A DNA stretch of 64,000 nucleotides from Aurelia coerulea (lineage: Eukaryota; Cnidaria; Scyphozoa; Semaeostomeae; Ulmaridae). The DNA lies in NCBI GenBank assembly GCA_039566865.1, contig CM076943.1, positions 9,968,001 to 10,032,000 on the forward strand, written 5' to 3'. The notes under the pieces were generated by a model. The model searched no databases. It was given only the letters and a program-made list of their open reading frames with translations, and was not told the DNA's origin. Shown piece after piece: positions 47,673 through 59,953 of the stretch. The first letter of the stretch is position 1; every line of letters begins with the position of its first letter. A program made the translations under genes and the position numbers.

Positions 47673-49322
47673 TCTGCCTAAAATGGTAACAACAAAGTTC
47701 ATATCCAACATCATTTGTTGTGTGTGGAAATATATTTACGGTATATATTTGATACTAAAATTTTCGACGAATGGATTTCGACGAATGAATACGGTATATA
47801 TATATTAATTGCATTTGAAATATGGGATGAGACACAGATACATTTCCACTTATGAAAATTCATAGCACAAAGAGTACTGTGGATTAGAATGAATCAAATT
47901 CTGCTTGGAGGTTGACTTGCTACAGTACAAGTCTTTGTTTGCTTTATATTCCTATTGTCATAGTGTACAGTTCATATCATGCCTGAGGCGAATGACCTCA
48001 CGAAGATGCTATGTATGCTGATTTTGTTGTGGTTCGGAAAATCTCAAACCAGGTTCTAATTGGTTCATATCACAATGGATTTATTCATCAAAATACGAAT
48101 AATCGCTTACACATGCGCAGTCATTCTATTTTCTCGTTCTTTCAATTCCACACAAAAGAAAGACTGCAGACAGGCTAACCAGCCTCAAGAAAAGAAAAAA
48201 ATAGTCCAGGTAATATATTTTTGGCTGCTCCTAAACAAGCCCCCACCTAAAAATATGATTTGCAAAATAAAACCCCAGGGGCTTATTCAAGGACTTGCAG
48301 CAGTTGAATATGTCAGTTTTTGCAGATATAACAGTATCATTCACTTAATAGATAGATTCACTTCTAATGCAAAGTCCAGACCATTGTCATTTACCAGTGA
48401 ATCTGCTACCAATGCAAAACTTCTGCCTAGTCATTGCATAGTCCCAGCAACAGAATGGTTATCTTACTTTTTTACACCTCTCTTTATTTGGCTGATTGAT
48501 TGTTATCGACTTAGCTTTCTTATCTTTACAATAAGAAAGAAAGCCAGGCTAGGCTATTCCGTCTTTGGGGAAAATATCATTTGAATTTCGATTGGATTGC
48601 CCAAGTCGAAACTGATCACAAACAAACACAACTACTACTGATCAACATTTTCTGGATCTGCCATAAACATTTACTTTAGGTTAGACGATACAGTTTATTT
48701 GATTCCTCTTCGGTGTTTACATGTAAAATTATCCGCTTTGCAAGCTTGGAATTGTTGAGCCAACAAATTAAATGCAACTTTTTGTGGAAATCAACAAATT
48801 GGAGTGCTCGGTAAAAAAACGGTGTTAGCTTCTGAGTTTCCTTTCCTTTTTTTCCTTTCTAAATGCTCTAGATTGGTTGTAAAGCTTTCAGAAGTAAGCG
48901 ATTGAAGACTGGGTTCAAAGTTCTCAAGTTTGACCAAGACGGCTGAAAATTTTTATGATGATGATGGGCCTAAAAACCAGCCACCAGAAATAAACTAATA
49001 GTTCCCATAACCAAAGACCTCTGGCTTAGATATTTAGTACACAAGCGGTATGAATGAAGTTTATACATACTTTAGGCTTTTTCACATCAAGATGTAACCA
49101 ATAACTGTATAATTCGGCAAAATACCGATTGTGGAAGCCAAGGCCGTTGAGTTCTTCAACACAACTACGTAAAAGAAAATTGTCGTATGGAGACTGGAAA
49201 CGAGTTACGCGTCAAAAAATATCTGCCATCTTGGGACAGGGAAATCGAGATTGCGTGGTCGGGTGCGGGGGCGTGAATGAGGTTGGCTAGGAAAGAAGAT
49301 TATTGGCAGAGATTGGCCAAGG
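47673..49322. other. SAR1 5' flank: no gene seen
   Basis: AT-rich sequence with a CGACGAATG-type repeat near 47765 and an ATATATATA run near 47797. A 174-codon plus-strand frame at 48060-48584 has no recognisable domain and is probably chance. Confidence 0.5.
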
Positions 49323-50010
49323 GCGGGCAAGTACTGTAAAATATTTGACCCCATGCTTGTCCAGAGGAATTGGAAAAATAACCGGTGCTTTTATCAAGTA
49401 GTACGACTTTCGTGCCCAAAACAACCAGTTTTTGGGACAAAGGTTAAATTTGAATATCTTTTTTCCTATTCCATCAGTTTGTCACAAAAATCAAGTTTCC
49501 CAACCTCCTATATAATCAAAATTCTTAAGTCTACCTGCAAGCTGGTTCTCCCTTTGTCCGCAAAATTTAGGCAGAAAAGACTACTATTTCAAATTTTTCA
49601 CATAAGCAGTTCTACCTTTGTCCGCCAAATTTACGGAAACAAAGACCAGAAACTACAATTTTTCACCAAAGCGGTTCTACCTTTGTCCGGTAAATGTCCG
49701 AAAAAAGGCCAGAATTTCAAATTTTTCACCAAAGCGGTCCTACCATTGTCCAAAAACCGGTTTTGGGACACTTGTACTTTCATATCTATAATTACTACTT
49801 GCTTTGGAAAACAGTAGTAGGTCGAAACTACCGGTTTTGGGGACAAACATCATCAGTGATACATAATGTCAAAAATTGTCCTTCAAATTGAAGAAAAATA
49901 GCGGAAATTTGCCATCAAAAACGACCAGTTTTTGGGACAAAGGTGATGCAAAATTTTTGCATGAACTACCGGTTTTCGGACAAAGGTAGGACCATCCTTC
50001 CCAGTTTGAC
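49323..50010. repeat. Left arm of a long inverted repeat
   Basis: About 680 bp matching 57180-57838 in inverted orientation, from GGGCAAGTACTGTAAAATAT to CGGTTTTCGGACAAAGGTAG. Built from repeated motifs CTACCGGTTTTGGGACAAA and CTACCTTTGTCCG. The ORFs at 49353 and neighbours arise from these motifs. Confidence 0.85.
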
Positions 50011-50250
50011 ATGCCCGCCCTTGATTGGCTGGGGAATCTTCCCGTCCCAGGGGGCACTCAGCATATTCACATACGGGGAGGGGGGGGTCAGTCCGAGAAA
50101 CTTTCATGGAACCCAAAAACATCAGCTTAATCCAGAAACCCTATGTGTTCTCATAGAAATAGCGTGACAAAGACATGGTCTTTCTGTGAATCTTGTACCC
50201 CTGTGTGGTAGCCTCTTTTTCAGTAGTTCTCAGAAGTATGAGTCATCATT

Positions 50251-50640
50251 TCATCGCAATAAAATGGCCGGCAAGTCGATGGGAGAAGAATTTGAATCGA
50301 GTAAAGATTCCTCCAAGGGAAACCGATAATATCCTTCAAAGATATGGAACAGAAGGAAGCAGCTTATAGACTTGCAAGGGAAGCAAAAAGAAGAGCTCCC
50401 AAAAACCAACTTGTAGCAAGGAAAGGAATCGGAGCGAGCGTCCACTTCCAAACGTCCAGCAAGCAAGACCAAAACAAAACACGCAAAAGGAGAGTTGGCC
50501 TAGGCCAACCGATCTTTGGGATGAAAGAGAAAATGAGAGTCCACCTAAAAAGAAGTCATAATGTGAAGAGAAACTCTGCAAGGCTACCCCTTTCTCCAGA
50601 AACTTTAGAAGAGGAATTTACTTGAAAGCCAGAAGATTTT
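50251..50640 (+). pseudogene. Coding-like fragment inside the 49.3-57.8 kb block, unrecognised
   Basis: Two overlapping frames look like one broken reading frame: MSHHFIAIKWPASRWEKN... to a stop at about 50370, then KEAAYRLAREAKRRAPKN... VARKGIGASVHFQTSS ... in the next frame. Lys/Arg-rich. Could be a remnant of an element-encoded protein; no family recognised. Confidence 0.3.
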
Positions 50641-51279
50641 GCATTGATAGATAATGAACTTTTCGATTGGATACTCTTAGCCAGTCAGCTGTTTGCGAAC
50701 ATGAGGGACCTTACATTTGAAAGAAAGAAACTTTGACCTCGTTTTTCTCAAAATGCTACTTTTGCACAAGTGTACTTACCATTTCCAAAACCCTAGTCAC
50801 AATGATTGGCACTTTACCTTGAATTTTTGCATGTGAAGGGGTCTAGAGTTGTACTTGATGGTAACAGAGAGCTTTTTTTGAAAAAAAGTTTCTTCTTGGT
50901 GTAATTATCTTTTATATTAGCATGTAGCGGATCAAAATTTCCAGCACTTTGCAAATTTCTACCAAAAATAATGATTAACTTATTGTTAAAAAAGCTTTCT
51001 GTAACCACATAGGTGGTGTTAATAGCCTTCATTTGATATGCTGTTAGCCATTCTCCATAAATTCGTTTAGCAGAAAAACGAGAAGCAATAATAGTGGTTT
51101 TTAGCTCTTTGTTCTTCGTTTCCATGGCAACTTAATAAGCTTCATTGCAACCCACACATATCAGCTGTTATACCTTCACATCTGTAAATGCGAACGTAAA
51201 AGATCCTGAAACAATGCAAATTGAGGCAAGGATTGTCTCTAAGTCACCAAGAAACAAAAATCTCTTTTGGCAAGGTTAA

Positions 51280-51650
51280 GACCCAAAAGTATCGGACTTG
51301 CCTCCCCGTATGTGCGTTTGCCCCAGGGGGGGTACTCAGTACATTTGTCCGACGGGTATGTGCCGTTTTTGGGGGTATCGTTTTCACCAATTTTTTCTAG
51401 CACAGGGTATCAAAATGAGGCAATTTTTCTAGAGCAGGTTGTCAAAACATGTCAAAGGGGAATATTCTGCTAGATCGGGTCGTTTTTCGGTCAAATTTCA
51501 TGTTTTTGAGTGTACTTTTCATCATTTTTTTCTAGAACAGGTTATCATTTTGAGCAGGGTAAAAAAATATTTCGTAGGCACACCCCCGTACCAATTTAAA
51601 TCAAGTACCCCTCCCCCGGGGGGGCGTTTGCTGAGTACCCCCCTGGGCTT
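51280..51650. repeat. G/C-run repeat with CCCCAGGGGGG...TACTCAGTA
   Basis: GCCCCAGGGGGGGTACTCAG at 51310 is mirrored by TGAGTACCCCCCTGGGC at 51630. Related stretches with CACATACGGGGAGG occur at 33060-33120 and 50040-50090, and a weaker one at 60890-61010. Confidence 0.7.
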
Positions 51651-51726
51651 TCCGTCACCTCCTTTTCCCTGTAGACTTGCCCCAAGTCAAGGACAATAAT
51701 CGTAATTTATGTAATTTACGATCAAA

Positions 51727-52095
51727 GAATCTGTTGATGCTGCCTCGGCTGCCTCAAACTAAAACAACTGCTCGTGAACGGTTGTAGTTTATCTTTTGGT
51801 GGGCAGCATATTATGGAATCCCCTCCCAAATGATACAAAAAATTACCATCTCTGTCTGTTCCTTCATTCAAAGCTTTCGTAAAAAATTGGAATGGAGATA
51901 AATGCATTTGTAAACTTTGTAAATAACTGACACTCAATCTGTATTCGTAAGGTTAATTTTGTAAATAGGGTATCTTATGTTAATATTTATGAACTGTAAA
52001 TTCTTTTTCTTTTTGTAGACAAGAGTTGATCTTCGTTAGTTCTTACAAGTTACATTGGAGCTATTTCTGTAACCAACTAGAATTCAATAATAATA
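51727..52095 (+). mobile_element. Degenerate LINE 3' end
   Basis: With two frameshifts and an internal stop it reads PRLPQTKTTARERL, then SLSFGGQHIMESPPK, then PSFKAFVKNWNGDKCICKLC and a stop. The order (basic segment, FG....ESP, SFK..VK.WNG, C-x-C-x2-C) is that of LINE ORF C-termini. An AT-rich tail with (AAT) repeats follows near 52085-52098. Non-functional. Confidence 0.65.
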
Positions 52096-53433
52096 ATAGT
52101 AAAGTTTGAATAGATGTGAGGACCTTGCAATAATATCTATCATATAGATATGAGAAATTTTTACACAACTAGGAACACCAAAACTATCTAAACTGAAGTT
52201 TATACACAATTAGGAACACAGAAAAGGAAAAAAATATTCTATCCTGCTCCTTGGATTTATACATCAGAATTAATAAAACCTGATGAAGAAGCGTGACTTG
52301 GCTAAAAAGGAAAGAGGTCCGAGAAAGATGCTTCCTGTTGTCTGTCTATAAGAAACTGCGGAAAGTCAATCGTGAACTTCGTGCAAGGGTCGAGGGTACC
52401 ATAACCTAATAGAGTATAGGACCAACTTTTATATCATGTGCATTGTCACAATAAGATGATGACATTTCAAAAGTTATGAAACATATACCAACAACTGATT
52501 TAACTGATTTGATGTGGCCTGTTTGATACGAAAATATTTTGGCACTGGTCCAGTTATTCAACATGACTCTGAAGTGATACTAGACTTTATGCAAAACTGT
52601 TCAAAAGTTGAGAAGAAATGGCATCCGTTCTTGTAATTCTGTTAGTAATTGGAGCAGATTCAGTAAAAACCTCCATATGAGAAACTCACTGGTTGCTCAC
52701 TTGTTGCTCACTTGTTGCTTTGGTTACAACTGCATGCTGACTATTTTAAATTCATGTACCATAATATTCAGAACAATTTATTGAACAAGACAGAAGATTT
52801 ATTTGTAATACAAGAATCTGTACAGCCACTGTGTACAGCCCAGACAGCCTGATATGCGAATTTTTACTGAGATTTGTTTAAGTCGCATCGTATGAATTGA
52901 AATGAGCGAAGTCTGAAGAAAGACTGTGAGGAGGTATACTCTCTCTGAAATAACATTTTGGTAAAGAAACTATTTGATAAACTTTTCATCTGAAATGAAA
53001 CTAGCCATAGGAAATCTTCAGATAACATTCTAAAGTGTGCAGAAAATAATTAAGGCCAAAAAGTATGCAGAAGGGTCCCCGAGTTACTCAGAGCAATTTG
53101 CATACTAATTTCATGTAACCAGTGCAGTGCCATACGAAAATATTTTAGCACGTGGTTCATTTATAAAACGTGATTCTGAAGTCGTGACAAAGCTGCTGAA
53201 AAATTGAAAAGAAATGGCATCTGTTGACTGATTTCTGCCTTTCTGGTTTCTTCGAGACATTGTTTCTGGAAATCGGGCCATTTACTTATGATTGGAAATC
53301 TTTCAGTTAGAATTTCAATCCTTATGCGCTAGGAATTTTATTCTCTTTTCTAAACAATATTGGTAAAAAGATCAGAACTTGCAGTGAAAATTGACAAACA
53401 GATAATTTTGCAAGGAGATTTATATTCGTAAAC

Positions 53434-54237
53434 CAGTGGCATGGCCAGGATAAATTAAGTGGGGGGGGGAATGGAAACGAGGTGGTCTGGGGGCAAAGCC
53501 CCCAGGAAAAATTTTGGGGCCACGCTCTTTATTTTGGCTTAGAATGCATCTCCCAAGATCATGCTTGCCATTAGCGACAAGAAAACTTGGATAGTTTTGT
53601 GAACAGTTATCCTATGAATCAGAGCACGAGGAAAATTTTTGAAAAAAGATCTTTTACTTTGGCTTAGAATGCATCTCCCAATATCATGCTTGCCATTAGC
53701 GATAAGAAAATTTTGATAGTTTTGTGAACAGTTATCCTATGAATCAGAGCACGAGGAAAATTTTTGAAAAAAGATCTTTTACTTTGGCTTAGAATGCATC
53801 TCCCAATATCATGCTTGCCATTAGCGACAAGAACATTTTGATTGTTTTGGGAGCAGTTATCCTATGAATCAGAGCACGAGGAAAAATTTTGAAATAAAGA
53901 TCTCTTACTTTGGCTTAGAATGCATCTTCCAATATCATGCTTGCCATTAGTGACAAGAAAATTTTGATAGTTTTGTGAACAGTTATCCTATGAATCAGAG
54001 CACGAGGAAAATTTTTGAAAAAAGATCTTTTACTTTGGCTTAGAATGCATCTCCCAATATCACGCTTGCCAGTGCTAAAATGGAAGATTTTACTTTCTCG
54101 GAAAATTCTTATTTCTTACCCAACCTGTATCCAACTATTTTCTCCTCGGTTTTAGAGGAATCCCGAGGACCTTCTTTTGACAAAAGTGGGGGGGGGCAAT
54201 TGCCCCCCATACCCCCCTCCCCGTGGCCACGCCATTG
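53434..54237. mobile_element. hAT-like element carrying a minisatellite
   Basis: Left end CAGTGGCATGGCCAGGATAA, right end CCGTGGCCACGCCATTG; flanking octamers TCGTAAAC and TCACAAAC agree at 6 of 8 positions, as expected for an old hAT duplication. G-runs follow the left end and C-runs precede the right. Further fragments begin at about 54271 (GTGTGGCCAGGGTAAATTAT) and 58195 (GTGGCATAGCCACGAC). Confidence 0.6.
53534..54075. repeat. 125-bp tandem repeat, four copies and a partial
   Basis: TTGGCTTAGAATGCATC recurs at 53534, 53659, 53784, 53910 and 54035, spacing 125-126. Units also share TATCCTATGAATCAGAGC and AAGATCTTTTAC. A diverged unit occurs outside at about 54350-54480 and a scrap near 58275. 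Confidence 0.92.
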
Positions 54238-54549
54238 TCACAAACAATCTACTTTCAGACCTCCAAGGGAGTGGTGTGGCCAGGGTAAATTATGTAAGGG
54301 GCATTGACATGAGGTTTTGCCCACAGGAAACTTTTTGGGACCAAGCCCCTTACTTTGGCTCAGAATGCATCACCTAATGTCATACTTGCCATAAGCGATA
54401 AGGAAACTTTTATAATTTTGTGACAGTGGCAGTCATTCTATAAGTCAGAGCGTGAGAAAAATTTGTCAAAGAGATATCTTTTAATTTAGCATAGAAGGCA
54501 TCCACTGATCCATAATTAACAGTGCTAAAATGGATGGTTTAATAGTCTT

Positions 54550-54765
54550 ATAAATGAGGTAATTGAGAAGCCATCGTGCCTTGTGGACCACATAGTTGCC
54601 CACGAAAACTTGACTACTCTTGAGCTTCTCTTACAGTTGTATGAAGGAACTTATAGGTTTCAGCAGATGAAAGATACCATCATCGATAGAGTGGTCTTCC
54701 CGTTTTTCACAAGATGCATTAACCCCAAAAGCTCAAAAGCTCAAAAACAATACCAAGATAACCCA
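54550..54765 (+). pseudogene. Orphan coding-like segment, unrecognised
   Basis: Open frame reading INEVIEKPSCLVDHIVAHEN, LTTLELLLQLYEGTYRFQQM, KDTIIDRVVFPFFTRC; helical, coding-like composition unlike the surrounding repeats. No start codon, no clear acceptor or donor. A family C MITE cuts in at 54771. Might be a captured exon. Confidence 0.35.
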
Positions 54766-54770
54766 AAGTA

Positions 54771-55236
54771 CCGGGTGTCCCAAAAAATGTATGCGGATTT
54801 GATTGAATCAAGCGCTGTGAATTTAGCTTCAATCAATGTACAATCACTCTAAAGATGTTTCTCGATAGTTAACTTGAACATAGATACCTCGTTTGTTGAT
54901 ATTGGTACTTTGAGAGCAGACAAGTTAATCTTGAAAGCTCAAATTTGCCTCTTCCTCCAAACCAGAGCTTTAGCCTTTTGACCTAGGCAATTTCTTAAGG
55001 CACAGCGTATAAATCAACGATAGCCTTGATGAAATTTGAACAATGTTGGATCTTGTCTTATTCTGTTTTCCAGAAGTCACCCCTCCCCCCCCCAGTCACC
55101 CATTGGGAAGTCTCTTAATTTTTCATTAATTTCAGTTCTTAATTTAGATCTCGATTTCGATGTGCTTCAGGAATTTGCTTAGGCCAAAAGGCCAAAGCTT
55201 TGGCTTGCAAGTGCACCCAAATTTGAGCTTTCAAGA
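54771..55236. mobile_element. Family C MITE, truncated on the right
   Basis: Starts CCGGGTGTCCCAAAAAATG after TA at 54769. Left arm runs to about 55000; a right-arm part (GCCAAAGCTTTGGCTTGC) is visible at 55185-55236 and then the match stops. The left end abuts an orphan coding-like segment. Confidence 0.72.
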
Positions 55237-55239
55237 AGC

Positions 55240-57179
55240 ACCAATCTATTTTCTAGGGGACTCGTGCTTGTTATCAGCTTTAGTTGCGCATATCCAGTTT
55301 AAACCACAAACTGCACTTTCTCGCTCAAGAAACAACGAGTGCAGTCTGGCACTACGCGGCTTGCTAAAACTGACAAAATCATTTTTTCGCTAATTTTAAG
55401 AAGTGGAGCCCTGGAGCCCTGAAAAGTCTGCAATGGAGCCCTGGAGCATGACAATTTTGCCTTTGGGAGCCCGGAGCCCATAGAAATATGCCCTGGAGAC
55501 TCGGAGCCCGAGATCCCTTAGGGGGCCTCCTTTCTGCTTCTGCCGGTTATTAGCATAGCCAGTGTGCAGCCTCAACATCCCGGAGGAGGATTTTTGAGGC
55601 TGCACGCAGGCTATTATTATCACAGATTCGACTCGATGAGATATAACCAGCAAACTTCTTTTAAGTCGAATTTATCGTCACTTTAAGTCCCGCTAAGTCC
55701 GAACGATCGCCGTGAGGAGCCATACTCTTCCCAACATACCTCCACTAAAGAGACTATTTGGCAAACTTTTCATCTGATACTGGTCACATGAAATCTTCAG
55801 ACGAGATTCTAAAGTGTGCAAAGAATTTTTAAGGCAAATTATTCAGATTTGTGTCTCCGATTTATTACCCAAGGCAGTTTGCATACTAACAACTAGTTTC
55901 ATGTGGCCAGTGTCATATGACAACATTGTAGCACTAAACCTTCGCGGGGACTCTGCTTGGGCATAGACACTAGCCTGCGTGCAGACTCAGTAGAAACAGG
56001 TTCCAATCCAAGAGTCTGCACGCAGGACAGGCTACATAGACACTCGACACTGGCTTGCTTGACCTGCTTGACTAAAGTTCAAAATTTCAAATCATGGTGC
56101 AATCCTGGTTTCTGAGATACCTGGTCTCTTCTGTTCTGACTTACTTTGCTGCAATGGGGTATTAATGAGTCATGAGTTTCAAACAAAAATTGTTCTGCGC
56201 AAACGTTTTGTCTTTTCTTCCAGGTAGACCATTACCATACTAACTAATGTCGCCAAGGATGCAATATCAAACAGGAGATGTTTACGGATACTGAAACTCT
56301 TGTTTGCTAAACAATTTGCTCGTTGGCTTGATGCAAGGACCATAGCGTCAACTTCACTGATTTATATTCTTCCCAACAAAAGACGCCAATATCTCCCAAC
56401 CACCTTTGCCTTTCTGCTAAATTGATTTTATGTGCAGGAGGTCGACGCTGATTGGTTGAAAGGAATTCATCATTTGTTACGTCAATGCTAATCCTTTGCT
56501 TATTAATTTCCAATAGATGTCATGTTTCTACAGTAGAAAAGGAACCTTCTTGCAGCACACGAACAATTTATAAAGGGGCAATAAAATTAGAGCGCAAGTA
56601 CTGAAATTCCAGCAAAGTAATTGCAACGTTGCAATACCAACCAGGGATAGCGCCAAAGGAAGGCTACAGGGGCCACAGCCCCACTGTCGGAAGCATCTAA
56701 CCCCCCCCATCGGAGCAAATTTGGGGTTCTTGTAGTAAGGAAATTTGGCAAAATGACGTCGACGTACGAAACCTGCTTTTTCAACCATTTTAGCCCGAGT
56801 CAGAAGATTTCTGTCGCCACCCCTGATACCGACTACTGAATTAATCAGAGAACTGAAAAATTCCCTTGATGGACTAAATGAAAAGGGTTTCTCAAGTCAA
56901 GAAACAATTTTTGCAGTACTCAAAGTTTCTTGATTTATCTGTGATATAAAAGTCTGTTATCTTACAATTAGTTTATGAAAACGTGTATCAGGGTGTCAAA
57001 GATATGTTTGCCTCAATACCCAGGTATTTTAGTTTCAGAAAAATATATGGACAAGTTGAAAGTTTCAAAATGGTAGTTTTGCCTGGATCAGAAAGACGAG
57101 TTAAACTTGACAAAATGTTTGCACACTACTGAATGCAGATAACCATATAACATCTTGATTGTAAAAAGTAGAATGTCAC
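55240..57179. other. Interior of the inverted-repeat block, right part
   Basis: Repeat debris. Hairpin at 55970-56033 (GCCTGCGTGCAGACTC with GAGTCTGCACGCAGG), another at 55560-55612, and a segment at 55740-55950 resembling 52960-53150 in direct orientation. No coding sequence recognised. Confidence 0.5.
55402..55515. repeat. GGAGCCC-rich short repeat
   Basis: GGAGCCC or GGAGACTC recurs seven or more times within about 110 bases at irregular spacing of 8-35 bases. Confidence 0.6.
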
Positions 57180-57838
57180 ACAAGGAATGATGGCCCCATC
57201 TTTGTCCCAAAACCGGTAGTTCAAGAAAACATTTGGCATCACCTTTGTCCCAAAAACTGGTCGTTTTTTATGACAAATTTTTGCAGTTGTTTATCTTCAA
57301 TTTGGCGGACAATTCTAACATGATGTATCACTGACGATGTTTGTCCCAAAAACCGGTAGTTTCGATCAAATACTGTTTTGGAAAAAGCAAGTAGCAATTG
57401 TAGCCATGGAAGTATAAGTGTCCCAAAACCGGTTGCCAGACAAAGGTATAAACGCTTCGGTGAAAAAATTGAAATCCTGGTCTCTTTTTCAGAAATTTAC
57501 AGGACAAATGTAGTGTGATGAAAAGTTGGATTTTCTGGTGTTTTTATCGTAGATTCGGCGGACAAAGGTAGAACCGGTTACTGAAAATTTGAAATACTGG
57601 TCTTTTCAGCTTTCAGGTAAACTTTAAGAGTTTGATTAGATGGGAGGTTAGGAAACTTAATTTTTGCAACAAATTAATGAAGTAGAAAGGCTGGTTGTAA
57701 AATTTCACTTTTGTCCCAAAAACTGGTTGTTTTCTTTTGGGCAGTCTAGTAACGTCTGATAAATTAACTGGTTATTTTTCCAATTTCTTTGGACAAACAT
57801 AGGATCAAATATTTTACAGTACTTGCCCACCCCTGGTA
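57180..57838. repeat. Right arm of a long inverted repeat
   Basis: Inverted partner of 49323-50010, ending ATATTTTACAGTACTTGCCC. Moderate divergence between arms, with small indels. The outermost bases match well (GGGCAAGTACTGTAAAATAT). Confidence 0.85.
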
Positions 57839-59953
57839 GAGGTGACAGTGGGATGTAAACGAAAACAAATTTTAGTAATTTTTTATGATTTTCCTTTCCC
57901 CTTGCTCCTACCTTGGCTTCTTGGCTTTGACTCTCTCAAGAGGGGGAACTAGCATACGTTACTGTTCTTAGAAAGACATTTATGAGGCCCTATTAGGGGG
58001 GTAGACATTATTTCATATTTCATCATGAAAAATTGCCATTATTTCATATTTCAAATTTACCAAAACCAAATATTTCAAAATTATCAACTGTCGTGCTCCA
58101 AAATTAGAAATGACATTTACCAACCACTTCTTTTGATATCAAATTTATAACTCGTTGATATGATATCATTCATATCACATTTGCCACTCGTTCGGTGGCA
58201 TAGCCACGACAAATTATATGGGTGCATTTTATAATTAGGGGGTGTGGTAAGATTTTGAGGACACGCTCTATACTTTGGCTTAGAATACTTCTACTTATTC
58301 TGCTTATGCCAACTCGCCTGTGTCCCACCCAGTATCACCTAGCTAGCCTGGTTCCAACTTTTTTAAGAATGACCATTTTGCAGTTATGTAGCCTGGGTCC
58401 TCTTTTTTGGGGGCAAATGTGGGGTAAGCAAGGAAAAGTGGGAGTCTGGGGATTTGCCCCTCTAGGAAAATTTTAGGGGGTCATACTTTTTGGAATGCTG
58501 GAGACGCTCTTTTTCAGAACAAGCCGCCTAGGCTCATGCCAGAATCAAGGAGTAGAAACGCTATAGGCTAAACACCTAGAAGAAAGAAAAAGAATGTGCC
58601 CTAATGGAACACCCAGACAAAGCTTTTCATTCAAGCTTTTGCTGCCGTTTTTAAGTTGCAAGTGACGACAGCTTTTCCTTTTACCTTTTTGTCTCATTTC
58701 AATTCTCGTCAACTTCAACTTGTTTTAATACTCTGATCAAAGCCATATAAAGAGAAACAATACTCACGAAATTTAAGGTGGAATTTACTGAACATATGAA
58801 ACTTGAAGAGAGAGCGAGGTAGAACGCAGAACATTTTGAGAAACACACTTTATCAGACGCACTTATATTAATTGCCAAAATAGAGGCATACAAAAAAAAA
58901 CCGGTTAATTGTATCTAATAAAGCTGCATGCTTAAAAAGTAAAGCTGCATGCAAAAAAGCCAGCTACATGATAAAAGCCAGCTGGTAGTAAGATGTTGTA
59001 CTACGATCCATGTGTGGCAGGTATGGAAGTGCGAGCGAAGCGAGCAGGAAATTTTTGGCATCCTTTGTTGACTTCAATCGTGCCAAAGCCAAGATGTCAT
59101 TCATCAGTGCTAGAGTGGAATTTCTTTTTCCTTTTTGACATTCAAAAACAACAATGCTTACAAGTGCTGGAGGGAGGAAAATACAGCTTGCCTCCCTTTC
59201 AAGTTTCTCATCAGATTTGGATGAATCATCAAAGCCAATCATTTTTGGGTACGTTTGGGGAGGGGGCAACTACCCCTTTTCCTCCTCTCCTCGCTACGCT
59301 AATGCCATTTTGATGTGGACGGATCTTTTGGCATTTAGGTGATAGATGCGCCGGTTACTAGAATTGGATTCCCATACACTTGTGGCTGTTGATCCGCCAT
59401 TCTATTTAACTTCCATGCCATTGGCTGGACTTCATTTATCATAGCATCACGTTGGGTAAAAGATGCTTTGAAATATTTGCCCAGGGTGATTAATTGGCTG
59501 GGAAAAGCTTCTAAAAAACCTAAATATTATTTTATATTTTTTTTTTTACTATCATTTTGCACGAAAAATTGAGTCAATAGAATCTGACGTAACTAAGTGC
59601 AACGAGAGTGCAACTCCACAGAATCGTGAAATAGCCAGAAACTTCCCTGGAGTAACTCAAAGCAATACCTGAGCAGTATGACATATAGAAGAGGTTACCT
59701 TTTGTTCGCGTTTTAGTTGAGAGTCGTGCAAAGTGGAAAGTTTTGTTTTGATAGAAGGAAATGAGTTGTTGGTTGCGAAAGACGGAATTTATTCTGCTCC
59801 CGAAGTTCCTCTAGCACTTGTCAGACGAAGTCTTGGTTTGACGCGAAGGAAACAGAAGAAGAAGGATAATTTAACTAAGTAGAATTCGTGGACTAAAAAG
59901 GGAGACGGAGGAATAAAGGAGGAATACAGTACTTGATTTGAACTTATTCAAAG
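57839..59953. other. BTG upstream region: no other gene seen
   Basis: Contains hAT-like scraps (58195, 59270-59310), an ATTTCATATTTCA-rich stretch at 58010-58080 and a long T-run at 59536. No clear TATA box; a weak ACATATAGAAG lies near 59680. Confidence 0.45.

Noticed and set aside
48060..48584. 174-codon plus-strand frame
   Set aside because: No recognisable motif; hydrophobic and basic patches fit translated AT-rich sequence. Kept only as a note.
49353..49817. 154-codon plus-strand frame
   Set aside because: Translation of the reiterated CTACCTTTGTCCG motifs in the inverted-repeat arm, not a protein gene.
53534..54075. CRISPR-like array
   Set aside because: Units are 125 bp, contiguous and without unique spacers; it is a minisatellite in a eukaryotic genome.
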